A stretch of 64,000 nt of DNA from Rhodobacterales bacterium 56_14_T64 (GTDB lineage: Bacteria > Pseudomonadota > Alphaproteobacteria > Rhodobacterales > Rhodobacteraceae), in contig MAAY01000066.1 in assembly GCA_002162795.1 (NCBI GenBank), forward strand, positions 29,764 to 93,763. Direction: 5' to 3'. Below the pieces are notes generated by a model that searched no databases, was not told the DNA's origin, and worked only from the letters and a program-made list of their open reading frames with translations. Of the stretch, positions 53,086 to 62,558 are shown piece by piece. Numbering within the stretch: position 1 is the stretch's first letter; each line of letters starts with the position of its first letter. A program made the position numbers and the translations under genes.

Positions 53086-54891
53086 CTATGGCTGATACCA
53101 GATTGGCGAACCCCAGGCACGTTCCTGGATCACTGCGGGTACGTCTTCCAACAGTGGCAGGTCATTGCGAACCGCATCATAAGTGGTCCAGCGCGGGGTC
53201 GGGATCTCTAACGCGCGCGCGTAATAGAACGCGCCCTCGGTTGGGTCGAAATCCTCGTCCGTCCAGCTGCCAATCAAGGTTGGCGCGCCAATGTCGTTGG
53301 TGAACATGGCCGTTGTCAAATCAACCGTATTGCCAACCGGGGCCAGTTTTCCCGTCGCATCAATGGCCCGCTCGCCTGACCACTCCACGTCGATGATTGT
53401 CTCGTTCACATCGCCGTTCACATCCACCCAGCCTTTGATGACTTGGATACGATCTAGATTGGCCCCATCGGGGTCTTTTTCGGCATAGACGGTAAAGGTG
53501 GGTGCGACTCCCGCCGCGTTCAATTCGCCCCCCATCGGCACGCCCATCAGATAGCCCTGTTCAACCATTGCAGCCGGGTCGCTTGGATTGGCGCTCAGAT
53601 CCACGCCACCAAACATCCGCACTTTGATGCGCGGGCCGGATGTCACAAACGTCTCGCGCCGCTTCATCGCATCCCACAGCGCCGCGCGGGTGTTTTCAAT
53701 CGCCCAAACCCCAGTGATAGAGCCGATCGACAGATCCTTGCCATCAATCCAGCCGCCAACGCCTTCGGTGCGACGACGTTCAACGGTGCCATCCTCGGGG
53801 CCGTGGCCACCGATGAAACTATCCTCGGCCACATCCGACATCAGGCCGTTGTGATTGTCGGTGCCGCCGACAAACCCATAGGCAAAGGGGTTCACTCCCA
53901 GTTCCTGCTCTTTCTGCAGCCCAACCTTCAGTCCGCCCCGGACAAAATCACGAGCGTGGAAAATGCGGCCCGAGTTGTCCTGGATCGAATCCGCATTCTC
54001 AAAATCCGAGAACTCATCAGCCGCCCAGAACTTGCGGTGCACTTCAGAGTTGCCCTTAACCTGCATCATCTCGATCAGTGGCTCGTAATGTCGACGGGTC
54101 CGGGCATACTCCACCGTCAGCGGCTGGCCAAAGGAATCCACATTGGGAAACATCCGTCCCTTGGACGCATTAGAGTTATGCGAGATCGCCAACAAATGAC
54201 GGCCCTCGGCCTCTTGCACACGCATCCAATTCCACAGCTCTTCTTCGGTGTTCACATCGATATAGCTGATTGGCGCGGTGGGCACGTTGGCGTCGCGAAA
54301 CAGCACATTGCGGTGCAGGTTGGCGCCGCCCGGCGCTCCGGACCATTCAAAGCCAACCATGGCGGTGAAAACACCCGGGTCATTATGCTGTTCGGCTGTG
54401 TCCACCATGATTTCCCAAGCGCTCTTGACCGTCGAAGGGCCAGCGAAAAAGTCGGGGTGCTTGGGTTTTGCCGCGCCACGATTGACGGAAAGCACATATT
54501 TGAAAAACCACTGCTGCTTTTGCTCCAAACTTTCCAGCGACCTCAGTGTGACCAGATCCGGGTTATCATGTCCGGGGGCGTCTTCGACGATGGTGGAATA
54601 CATCTCGCCGATGTATTCTGAGTGGTCGGTGACGGCGGCAAAGTCCAGCGGCCGTGTCAGTTGCTTGGAGGTGCCATTGATGTCGAATGCCTCACCTTTG
54701 GCAAATCGATACGCCATGTCGGGCGTCTGCCGATTATCGCCAATATAGGCATCCAACGAGAACATCGTGTGCATATGCGTCTCGCCGAAATAGGCGTTGC
54801 GTAGCGGGTTTGGCTCGGCCTGAATCGCAGCCGCACTCATCATCAGCAGCGCGCAGGCGCTGGTCGTTAGTTTCAACCCAATCGGTCGCAT
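53086..54891 (-). CDS. DUF3604 protein, predicted periplasmic metal-dependent hydrolase (paralogue 1)
   Basis: 601 residues. The start is ATG 54891, with GGAAG five bases before it and a signal peptide (MRPIGLKLTTSACALLMMSAAAIQA) directly after; the longer frame upstream runs through the neighbouring gene. NAYFGETHMHTMFSLDAYIG holds the HxH pair (His39, His41), and AAVTDHSEYIGEM and LAISHNSNASKGRMF add metal ligands. GFVGGTDNHNGL and the C-terminal PTPRWTTYDAVR match paralogue 2. The two probably act on related substrates. They are alike in order of motifs across the whole length. Confidence 0.8.
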   Translation of the reverse strand: MRPIGLKLTTSACALLMMSAAAIQAEPNPLRNAYFGETHMHTMFSLDAYIGDNRQTPDMAYRFAKGEAFDINGTSKQLTRPLDFAAVTDHSEYIGEMYSTIVEDAPGHDNPDLVTLRSLESLEQKQQWFFKYVLSVNRGAAKPKHPDFFAGPSTVKSAWEIMVDTAEQHNDPGVFTAMVGFEWSGAPGGANLHRNVLFRDANVPTAPISYIDVNTEEELWNWMRVQEAEGRHLLAISHNSNASKGRMFPNVDSFGQPLTVEYARTRRHYEPLIEMMQVKGNSEVHRKFWAADEFSDFENADSIQDNSGRIFHARDFVRGGLKVGLQKEQELGVNPFAYGFVGGTDNHNGLMSDVAEDSFIGGHGPEDGTVERRRTEGVGGWIDGKDLSIGSITGVWAIENTRAALWDAMKRRETFVTSGPRIKVRMFGGVDLSANPSDPAAMVEQGYLMGVPMGGELNAAGVAPTFTVYAEKDPDGANLDRIQVIKGWVDVNGDVNETIIDVEWSGERAIDATGKLAPVGNTVDLTTAMFTNDIGAPTLIGSWTDEDFDPTEGAFYYARALEIPTPRWTTYDAVRNDLPLLEDVPAVIQERAWGSPIWYQP

Positions 54892-54922
54892 GTAGTCTTC
54901 CAATCTATTTGAATAGCGGCTT

Positions 54923-55891
54923 TCAAAAAACGAAGCCCAGCGTGAACCAAAATTTGTCGACCTTAAAGGCGTTGCTGACGTCGAATTCCTTGATGTATTT
55001 TGCTTTGAAATTGACCGGCTGATTGCCGATGGTGGTGCTATACGTAACCACTGGCCCCAGCCCAAAGGCCCGTGATTTGAGACTGCTCAATCCCAAACCG
55101 GCCTTGATGTTTTCTGCACCCGTGCCGCTGTCCTCGGAGAACTGCTGATAAGCATATCCGGTGGCACCAATGGCCCAGCCGTTGGGCAAATGCTGCAGCA
55201 CAGCCCCCTCAAAATGGAATTCAGGGGCAGTCTGGTATTGCGTTGCCGAGTTCTCGTCACTGATGGTCACCCCCAGTGCACCGCTGAACTCCAATCCGTT
55301 AATCGGGTCAAGATAGGTCAGTGAAAACGTAGGATCGACGGCAAAGCGGTTTTTGCCCAGGTTCAGCACGCTGGCGGATCTTCCCGCTACGTCCACCGAT
55401 GCGGGCGCGTATTTTCCCGTTGGCAAATAGAACGTCAGCGAGGCAGACGTATGCAGATTGCCGTTGTGCCAGCCTACCATAGGAGTAATCGACAGGTCGC
55501 CAAACCCTGTTATCTTATCGGTAAACGCGCCGCTGAATTCTCCAACTACCCCCTGCGCCGTCATCGAGGCATGCGCCACCGGAACGCTGAGATTGATGGC
55601 AGGTGTTCCCCCCCACAAAGCGGCATCAAATACATAAGTTACATTGGGTCGCCACAGGGCCACGCTTAGATCCGGGTCGACAACACCAACTCCGCCAAGC
55701 ACCAACGCCGACACCTCGCCCGAGTACAGCACCAGATCGTTGTTGAAGTAGATCCCTGCAGGCGGCACCACGCCAGCTAGACTGTCGCGAATCCCCAGCA
55801 AATAGGTTTGAGTGCCGCCCTCGATGGCTAGTCCAAGTGATGGACACAGCATAAAGACAGAGGCGGCTAGCGCGGCATAATTTTTTTTCAC
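54923..55891 (-). CDS. SphA-like outer-membrane channel protein
   Basis: 322 residues from GTG 55891. Signal peptide VKKNYAALAASVFMLCPSLGLA; the mature protein begins with EGGTQTYLLGIRDSLAGVVPPAGIYFNND, which is typical of the SphA/MetA-pathway 'transporter' family. Beta-strand alternation is visible throughout, and the protein ends in aromatic residues (FTLGFVF), as outer-membrane barrels do. Family members sit in phenol or sphingolipid use clusters and are thought to pass hydrophobic compounds. It starts the operon with the two DUF3604 genes, 31 bases before the first. Confidence 0.72.
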   Translation of the reverse strand: MKKNYAALAASVFMLCPSLGLAIEGGTQTYLLGIRDSLAGVVPPAGIYFNNDLVLYSGEVSALVLGGVGVVDPDLSVALWRPNVTYVFDAALWGGTPAINLSVPVAHASMTAQGVVGEFSGAFTDKITGFGDLSITPMVGWHNGNLHTSASLTFYLPTGKYAPASVDVAGRSASVLNLGKNRFAVDPTFSLTYLDPINGLEFSGALGVTISDENSATQYQTAPEFHFEGAVLQHLPNGWAIGATGYAYQQFSEDSGTGAENIKAGLGLSSLKSRAFGLGPVVTYSTTIGNQPVNFKAKYIKEFDVSNAFKVDKFWFTLGFVF

Positions 55892-56204
55892 GGCAATACT
55901 TTCACTCAATACGTGCGCAAGTGAAACACAATTGCGGCCTTTGGCGCAAGGCCAGCACAGGAAAGGCTCGGCTAACCTAGTGGTTTGGGTGAGATTTCGC
56001 TGAAAATGGCCTGACAACGTGAGTCTCCCATAACGATAGCGGGAAAGCTGCAAGTTTCGAAAGTATGACAATGGCAATCGTTTATGTTCTATTTCTGAAA
56101 CTTTGACGGTTTTAAATTTAAAGAATTGGCAGGGTTTTTGGGCGTAACGATTAATCACGTCGCTCTCGTTCTGGGTGAAAACGCTTTGTTAGGAGACATA
56201 GTTG

Positions 56205-58460
56205 ATGCTCAAGGCCCGCAAATTGTCGCTTACGCTGAAACTACCACTGATCATGGTTGCCCTTACGGCGACATTCTTGGTGACCGTATCTTTTCTGGTC
56301 TATCGTATGGCCGAGCAGAACATTCGCCAGAATGTCTATTCCTCCCATGAAATGGCAGTCAAGGCTGGCCAGCAAGCGGTGACCTCTCTCATTGGATCGG
56401 TGCGCCGGGATCTGGTGATGAACGCGGATCAGCCGACCACATTCCGGGCTATCAACAATTTCAACCGTGTCTACCAAATGATCGAGGAAGAGCCGGTAGG
56501 GTATCTCACTCGGACCTATATCACCAATAACCCAAATGCGGCCGATCAGCGGGCCGAGTTGGTCGATCCGAACGATGGCGAATACTACAGCCAGGCGCAC
56601 AACAGCTATCACCCGACTTTCCTGCGCTCACTGCGACTGAACGGCTATCAGGACATCTATCTGTTCAACACCGAAGGTCGGCTGTTGTACACGGTCAACA
56701 AACAGGATGATTTTGCCCAGGACTTCTCGTCAGGAGCCAATGCCGAGTCCGGTCTTGGACAGGTTTATCATGCCGCCCTACAGGCCGCTCCCGGAGAAAT
56801 CACCACGTCGGACTTTGCGGCCTATGAATTGACCGGCGGTGCGCCCGGCGCGTTTCTGGCTATTCAGATTTTGAGCAAAAGTAAGGCCGTCGTAGGTGTG
56901 TTGGCGATCCAACTGTCCAGCGAGCGCATTGCCAGCGTTCTGACTGCCAATCTGGAACAGGGTGGCCATCAGAATATCTATTTGGTCAGTGAAGACGGTG
57001 TGGCGCGAAGCCCTTCACTCATTGAAGGCCTGTTTGAAGTTGCGGATCCACTGCCCAATGCAGCCCATATTCAGGCTGCCATGACACGAGACGAGGCGCT
57101 GTTTGAAACCGTAACAGCGGCCAATGGCCAGGATGCGATTGGCTTGGTCAAGCCGTTGGACATTCAGGGTTTCTCGTGGTCGCTGGTTATGGAAACGGAC
57201 CGTAACGCAGCCTTTGCCGTGGTGCGCGAAATACGCCAGGTGGCGATTGGCATGATCGCAGCGGCAGTTGTCATTGCGACAATCGTGTCCTGGATTGCTG
57301 CCAACCGTGTGACCAAACCGATTCAGGCCCTGCGCGGGGTGACCAATGCCTTGGCTGAAGGTGACTATGAAATCGAAATTTCCGGACGGAACCGTGGCGA
57401 CGAGCTAGGTGACCTTGCATGCACCATGGCGGACTTCCGCGACCGTCTGAAACAGGCAGACGAGGCTTCGGTTCGTGAGGCTGAGGCCGCAAGAAAAACC
57501 GCGAATGTTGTCGAGACGATGAGCGGCGCTCTGTCTGAGCTGGAGCGCGGTAATCTGGCCTGTGACATCGAGACCCCGTTTGTGGCCAACTACGAGGCCC
57601 TGCGCGAGAACTTTAACCACAGCCTGTCCAACCTGCGCGAGTCGATGTCGAGCGTTGTCGATGCCTCGCAGAACGTCGACCGATACTCGGACGAACAGAA
57701 ATCTGCAGCCACCGATATGGCGCACCGCACCGAAAGCGCGGCCGTCACTCTGGAAGAAACCGCCAATGCTATTCACGATCTGTCAGACAGTGTCAAAGCC
57801 ACCGCTGATCGGGCGTCGCGTGTCGATAGCGTCATGCAAAGCGCCCGCTCCGAGGCGGAAAATAGCAGCACTGTGGTGACCTCGGCGGTTGAGGCCATGG
57901 ACCAGATCCAGCAGGCCTCGAACGAGATTTCCAAGATTATCAACATGATCGACGACATTGCCTTCCAGACCAACTTGCTGGCCCTGAACGCCGGGGTCGA
58001 AGCCGCGCGCGCTGGCAGCGCCGGCAGTGGCTTTGCTGTGGTGGCCCACGAGGTGCGCGCATTGGCGCAACGCGCGTCAACGGCTGCGGGGCAGATCAAA
58101 GAGCTGACCAATGCCAGCGAAGACCATGTTTCGCACGGGGTGGCGATGGTCGGGCGGGCTGGCGACGCACTGACCAGCATCATAGGTCAGGTGACATCGG
58201 TTTCTGATTTGGTCACCGAGATTGCAGACGGGGTGCAGACGCAATCCTTGGGGCTGGACAAGATCAACGGGGCAATGCGGCAACTGGATACGGTGACACA
58301 GCAAAACACCGCCATGGCCGAAGAGGCCTCGGCTTCAAGCCAATTGCTGCAGCGTGAGGCGCAAAACCTGTCGGGCATCGTGTCGCGTTTCGAGATGAGC
58401 AATGGCGATGCCGGACCCATGCCTCAGAAAACACCGGAGCAAGAGCTGCGCCGCGCCTGA
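56205..58460 (+). CDS. Methyl-accepting chemotaxis protein with periplasmic sensor domain
   Basis: 751 residues. A membrane segment near 10-33 and another near 345-365 flank a periplasmic sensor of about 310 residues, probably a dCache type. HAMP (RVTKPIQALRGVTNALAEGDYEIEISGRNRGDELGDL) follows, then the signalling hairpin with IDDIAFQTNLLALNAGVEAARAGSAGSGFAVVAHEVRALAQRAS. No CheR/CheB-binding pentapeptide is seen at the C-terminus. AGGAGA stands eight bases before ATG 56205. It is divergent from the SphA-like operon, suggesting that taxis and use of the same compound are linked. The ligand is unknown. Confidence 0.88.
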   Translation: MLKARKLSLTLKLPLIMVALTATFLVTVSFLVYRMAEQNIRQNVYSSHEMAVKAGQQAVTSLIGSVRRDLVMNADQPTTFRAINNFNRVYQMIEEEPVGYLTRTYITNNPNAADQRAELVDPNDGEYYSQAHNSYHPTFLRSLRLNGYQDIYLFNTEGRLLYTVNKQDDFAQDFSSGANAESGLGQVYHAALQAAPGEITTSDFAAYELTGGAPGAFLAIQILSKSKAVVGVLAIQLSSERIASVLTANLEQGGHQNIYLVSEDGVARSPSLIEGLFEVADPLPNAAHIQAAMTRDEALFETVTAANGQDAIGLVKPLDIQGFSWSLVMETDRNAAFAVVREIRQVAIGMIAAAVVIATIVSWIAANRVTKPIQALRGVTNALAEGDYEIEISGRNRGDELGDLACTMADFRDRLKQADEASVREAEAARKTANVVETMSGALSELERGNLACDIETPFVANYEALRENFNHSLSNLRESMSSVVDASQNVDRYSDEQKSAATDMAHRTESAAVTLEETANAIHDLSDSVKATADRASRVDSVMQSARSEAENSSTVVTSAVEAMDQIQQASNEISKIINMIDDIAFQTNLLALNAGVEAARAGSAGSGFAVVAHEVRALAQRASTAAGQIKELTNASEDHVSHGVAMVGRAGDALTSIIGQVTSVSDLVTEIADGVQTQSLGLDKINGAMRQLDTVTQQNTAMAEEASASSQLLQREAQNLSGIVSRFEMSNGDAGPMPQKTPEQELRRA

Positions 58461-58568
58461 ACTTTGTTGAGTTGAACTGGCAAAATGACTGTATGTTAAC
58501 GTGCAAGCCGGTGATTGGCCTGTCTCTGTTCATTTGGGCGCCGCATAGCAACTTCTGGGATCTGATTC

Positions 58569-58893
58569 ATACCTTTGGTAGCGGGGTTTGCCTTGTTGGG
58601 GCCTGTTACCGCGATAGGGTTGCATGACGTCAACCGCAGCCGTGAATTCGGTCTCGAGATCCGATGGGTGCATTGGTTTGGCGCACTACGATCCCCGGCG
58701 ATCCTGGATATTGCGCAACTGTCGCTGTGGCTGTTGATGTTGTTTTTTTAGGGCTTGCGTGGCGTTGTCGCTGGTACTCGGTAGCCTGTCGGCGTTGGTC
58801 GGATTGATCGTGGTGCAACCGGTTTTGGGCCACGCAACCTGGCATCCCTATCGTCGTCTGGTGCGGATAGACGCACCAAACCCAAAGGTTTGA
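58569..58893 (+). pseudogene. Decayed DUF2189 membrane protein gene
   Basis: The frame from 58569 reads IPLVAGFALLGPVTAIGL, HDVNRSREFGLEIRWVHW and LRSPAILDIAQLSLWLL, then stops at TAG 58749. The next frame, entered at a run of seven T (58743-58749), continues SLVLGSLSALVGLIVVQPVLG and HATWHPYRRLVRID to a stop at 58891. These are the middle and the C-terminus of DUF2189 membrane proteins. The N-terminal part and a central stretch of roughly a hundred residues are missing, and a TGA precedes the first segment. The remaining sequence of the gap 58461-58927 has no other feature. Confidence 0.65.
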
Positions 58894-58927
58894 TGGTTGG
58901 AGAGAACTGGAGTGGATGCTCCTGATC

Positions 58928-59290
58928 TTAGGGGCCGAATTCCTCGATCCTTGTCAGCACTGTGTAGTCGGATTCAAACATCATGATCACCATGAACATC
59001 AGAATAATTAGCGGCGGCAGCACAATGGCATAGCTCAGCGCCAGACGTTCCCAGGCCATATGCATGAATACAGCGACGATCAATCCGGCCTTTGCCACCA
59101 TGAAAATCAGGATCAGGCTCCAGCGAAGCAGGCCCTGCAACTGCATGTAGTCAACCATGTAGGACCCGGCGCTGAGCACGAATAGAAATCCCCAGCATAC
59201 AAAATAGATCCGCAAGGGATGTTGCTGGTGGTCGTCCTCGGCCTGATCCGTGGCGGATGGTTGCGGCTGATGAGCTTCAGTTTGTGTCAT
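58928..59290 (-). CDS. Cytochrome c oxidase subunit IV-like protein
   Basis: 120 residues. After a polar N-terminus with Gln/His-rich sequence, three membrane segments follow: IYFVCWGFLFVLSAGSYMVDYM, LRWSLILIFMVAKAGLIVAVFMHMAWE and YAIVLPPLIILMFMVIMMFES. MVAKAGLIVAVFMHM is the family core of COX4_pro/caa3-type subunit IV. It is the last gene of the oxidase operon, nine bases after the subunit III gene. Confidence 0.85.
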   Translation of the reverse strand: MTQTEAHQPQPSATDQAEDDHQQHPLRIYFVCWGFLFVLSAGSYMVDYMQLQGLLRWSLILIFMVAKAGLIVAVFMHMAWERLALSYAIVLPPLIILMFMVIMMFESDYTVLTRIEEFGP

Positions 59291-59299
59291 AGCGGCCTC

Positions 59300-60016
59300 C
59301 TACCACAGATAGAAAAATGCAAAGATGAACACCCAGACCAGATCAACAAAGTGCCAGTAAAGGCCCATGATCTCGACCGCCTCATAGTCGCCCTTGCCGC
59401 TGCACATCCAGCTGCGCTCATCACGGTCGAATTCGCCCTTCCACACTTTGCGCGCCACAATCAGCAAGAAGATTACCCCGATCGATACATGGGTGCCGTG
59501 AAAGCCGGTGATCATGAAAAAGCTAGCGCCAAATTGCTCGGCTCCAAACGGATTACCCCAGGGGCGCACGCCTTCGTGGATCAGTTTTGACCATTCGAAA
59601 ATCTGCATACCGACAAATCCCGCCCCCAGCGCGGCAGTCAGGACCATCAACAGGGCGGTCGGCTTGCGGGCACGGCTATAGGCGCAGTTCACCGCCATCG
59701 CCATGGTGCCCGAGGATGAAATCAGCACAAATGTCATGATGGCGATCAAGACCAGCGGCAGTTCGGTGCCGCCGATATTGAGGGCAAAAACCTCGCTGGT
59801 GTTTGGCCATTCGGACACGGTAGAGCTGCGGGATATCATATAGGCGATCAGAAAGCAGCCAAACACAAAGGTATCGCTGAGCAGGAAGATCCACATCATC
59901 GCCTTGCCCCAGGACACCTTCTTAAAGGCGCGCTGGTCCGAACTCCAATCGTCGACAAAACCCTGCAACCCCGGTGCGGGGTTGGCTTGTGGCATTTTCA
60001 GCGGGGGGTCCTGCAT
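59300..60016 (-). CDS. Cytochrome c oxidase subunit III
   Basis: 238 residues, with seven-segment layout reduced to about five visible helices. MMWIFLLSDTFVFGCFLIAYMI near residue 48 is the first helix with its conserved Asp. The conserved FMITGFHGTHVSIGVIFLLIVARKV lies near residue 168, and EIMGLYWHFVDLVWVFIFAFFYLW closes the protein. ATG 60016 is chosen for the AGGAG six bases before it. It follows a second subunit III-like gene by eleven bases. Confidence 0.9.
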   Translation of the reverse strand: MQDPPLKMPQANPAPGLQGFVDDWSSDQRAFKKVSWGKAMMWIFLLSDTFVFGCFLIAYMISRSSTVSEWPNTSEVFALNIGGTELPLVLIAIMTFVLISSSGTMAMAVNCAYSRARKPTALLMVLTAALGAGFVGMQIFEWSKLIHEGVRPWGNPFGAEQFGASFFMITGFHGTHVSIGVIFLLIVARKVWKGEFDRDERSWMCSGKGDYEAVEIMGLYWHFVDLVWVFIFAFFYLW

Positions 60017-60027
60017 CGGGTTCTCCT

Positions 60028-60714
60028 TTAGGTCAGGGCACTGCGGCACAGCGCCAGGAATTCGTTGCCCAGCCCCGACAGCAGGGCGAGTAGCAGCAGC
60101 CAAATCACCAGCAATCCGTGCCAATACAGCGCACATAACGCGACGGGCGCCTGATTGTTCTTGGGAAGGCCCGTTTGTGCCAGCCTGAACCAGACCAGCC
60201 CCAGCGCCACCAATCCGCCCAGAATGTGCAGCCCATGCAACCCGGTGATCAGGTAAAAGAAGCTGGCAGCAGGGGCACCAGTTAGTCCGTAGCCATTGTC
60301 GGTGAGGGTGGTCCAGATCTGCAGTTGCCCGGCCATGAACCCCACGGCTGTCACGCTGCCCAAAGTCAGCCAGGCATGGGTGCGATGGCCCGCGTCGCGG
60401 GATGCAAAGTGCAAGGCTAGGCTGCTGAGCACCAACAGACCGGTGTTAAACCAGACCAATCCGGGCAGCGGCACCAACTGCCAGGGAGTCTCGTCGATTT
60501 GCATGACAAAGGCGCTGCCAAGCATGGCAAACAGCCCGCCGACCACCACCAGAAACATTGCCGTGCCCAACCGGTGAGGCGGCGGCTGGGGCAGGTCTGT
60601 CAGGGACGGTGTATTGCCACTTTCAAGCCAGGGTTTCGACGTGATCCCCTGCCGCGACAGCCACCAGCCAGAAATCAGCGCAATAGATGCCAGAAAGGTG
60701 AGGATGACGGTCAT
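60028..60714 (-). CDS. Subunit III-like protein of the cytochrome c oxidase operon
   Basis: 228 residues with membrane segments at the N-terminus and in the second half. FYLITGLHGLHILGGLVALGLVWFR near residue 155 and LCALYWHGLLVIWLLLLALLSGL near the end are the subunit III helices with the paired histidines. It overlaps the subunit I stop by four bases (ATGA). Together with the next gene the operon has two consecutive subunit III homologues. Whether both enter one complex is unknown. Confidence 0.85.
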   Translation of the reverse strand: MTVILTFLASIALISGWWLSRQGITSKPWLESGNTPSLTDLPQPPPHRLGTAMFLVVVGGLFAMLGSAFVMQIDETPWQLVPLPGLVWFNTGLLVLSSLALHFASRDAGHRTHAWLTLGSVTAVGFMAGQLQIWTTLTDNGYGLTGAPAASFFYLITGLHGLHILGGLVALGLVWFRLAQTGLPKNNQAPVALCALYWHGLLVIWLLLLALLSGLGNEFLALCRSALT

Positions 60715-62486
60715 AGTGGCTCCACGGCTGGTGCCTTGGGGCCGGGGTCGGTCTGGACGATAAAGTCCTCGGGTGCGCCGGGCAGGCTGTAATCATAGGC
60801 CCAGCGATAGACCAGTGGCAGTTCGTCACCCCAGTTGCCATGTTCGGGGGGCACCACGGGGGTCAGCCATTCCAAAGTTGTTGCCCGCCAGGGGTTGGAA
60901 CCAGCGACGCGGCCGTGGCGCCTGCTCCAGTAGAGGTTGAACAGAAAGACCATCTGCGCGGCCCCAACTGTCAGCGCCGCCACCGTGATAAAGGCGTTCA
61001 ACCCATCGACCGGGGCGGTCATGAAGGCGGGCTCGCCAATTTCGTAGTAGCGCCGCGGGACACCTACCAACCCGACATAGTGCATAGGGAAGAAAATGGC
61101 ATAGGCACCAATGAAGGTGATCCAGAAATGGATATGGCCCATGGTCTGATCCAGCATCCGGCCGGTGACCAGCGGGTACCAGTGGTAGACGGCGCCCAGG
61201 ATCACCATGATCGGTGCAACCCCCATCACCATATGGAAGTGGGCCACCACAAACATGGTGTCCGATAGCGGCACATCAACCACCACGTTGCCCAGGAACA
61301 GGCCGGTCAACCCGCCGTTGACAAAGGTAACGATGAACCCCAGCGCAAACAGCATTGGCAGGGTCAGGTGAATGTCGGCCTTCCAGAGGGTCAGTACCCA
61401 GTTGTAAACCTTGATCGCCGTTGGCACCGCGATAATCAGAGTGGTGGTGGCAAAGAAGAAGCCAAAATAGGGGTGCATACCGCTGACGTACATATGGTGC
61501 GCCCAGACGATAAAGCTGAGTGCGCCAATGCCGACAATCGCCCAGACCATCATCCGATAGCCAAAGACGTTCTTGCGGGCGTGCACCGCCAGCAGGTCTG
61601 ACACGATGCCAAAGGCGGGCAGGGCGACGATATAGACCTCGGGGTGGCCGAAGAACCAGAACAGGTGCTGAAAGGCGATTGGGCTGCCGCCGCCGTAACT
61701 TAGGTGCTCGCCCAACTCGACCAGGGTTGGCATAAAGAACGAGGTGCCCAGCATGCGGTCAAACATCATCATGATGCAGGCAACCAGCAGGGCCGGAAAG
61801 GCCAGCAGCGCCATCACTGTGGCGGTGAAAATGCCCCAGACTGTCAGTGGTAGCCGCATCATGGTCATGCCGCGGGTGCGGGCTTGCAGCACGGTGACCA
61901 CATAGTTCAAGCCACCCATGGTAAAGCCTATGATGAATAGGATCAGCGACAGCAGCATCAGCAGGATGCCGGCTGACTGGCCTCCAGGTGTGCCAGACAG
62001 GATGGCTTGCGGTGGATACAACGTCCATCCGGCTCCCGTCGGGCCGCCGGGGACAAAGAAGCTGATGACCAGAACCACAACCGCCAGTAAATAGATCCAA
62101 AAGCTGAGCATATTGACAAAGGGGAACACCATGTCGCGCGCGCCGACCATCAGCGGGATCAGGTAATTGCCAAAACCGCCTAAGAACAGCGCCGTCAGCA
62201 GATAGACCACCATGATCATGCCGTGCATGGTGACGAATTGGTAATAGGCATCCGGGGTGATAAAGTCGAAAATGCCGGGAAATCCCAGCTGCAGCCGCAT
62301 CATCCAGGACAACACCAACGCCACAAGACCAATAGCCATGGCGGTGCCGGCATATTGGATGGCGATGTATTTGGCGTCCTGCGAAAACACATAGCGTGAC
62401 CACCAACCGTGCGCGTGGGGCGGTATAACATCCGCGACCTCAGCGGGCGGCAGTTGGGGGTCAGTATCATGGGGCAGGTCGGCCAT
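60711..62486 (-). CDS. ctaD: Cytochrome c oxidase subunit I
   Basis: 591 residues, heme-copper oxidase, 12 helices or more. The binuclear centre is visible: HLFWFFGHPEVYIVALPAFGIVS near residue 255 (CuB His, cross-linked Tyr, and the channel Glu of the A1 type), FIVWAHHMYVSGMHPYFGFFFATTTLIIAVPTAIKVYNW near residue 305 and DTMFVVAHFHMVMG near residue 395 with the heme histidines. AGGAGG stands before the ATG. Long polar N-terminus (HAHGWWSRYVFSQDAKYIAIQ). Second gene in the operon. Confidence 0.95.
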   Translation of the reverse strand: MADLPHDTDPQLPPAEVADVIPPHAHGWWSRYVFSQDAKYIAIQYAGTAMAIGLVALVLSWMMRLQLGFPGIFDFITPDAYYQFVTMHGMIMVVYLLTALFLGGFGNYLIPLMVGARDMVFPFVNMLSFWIYLLAVVVLVISFFVPGGPTGAGWTLYPPQAILSGTPGGQSAGILLMLLSLILFIIGFTMGGLNYVVTVLQARTRGMTMMRLPLTVWGIFTATVMALLAFPALLVACIMMMFDRMLGTSFFMPTLVELGEHLSYGGGSPIAFQHLFWFFGHPEVYIVALPAFGIVSDLLAVHARKNVFGYRMMVWAIVGIGALSFIVWAHHMYVSGMHPYFGFFFATTTLIIAVPTAIKVYNWVLTLWKADIHLTLPMLFALGFIVTFVNGGLTGLFLGNVVVDVPLSDTMFVVAHFHMVMGVAPIMVILGAVYHWYPLVTGRMLDQTMGHIHFWITFIGAYAIFFPMHYVGLVGVPRRYYEIGEPAFMTAPVDGLNAFITVAALTVGAAQMVFLFNLYWSRRHGRVAGSNPWRATTLEWLTPVVPPEHGNWGDELPLVYRWAYDYSLPGAPEDFIVQTDPGPKAPAVEPL

Positions 62487-62558
62487 TCTGTTCCTCCTGT
62501 ATCCTCCTTACCCGGGACGGGTATGGGGGTGGTCTGGTGTCCTTTTTGGTGTCACGCT

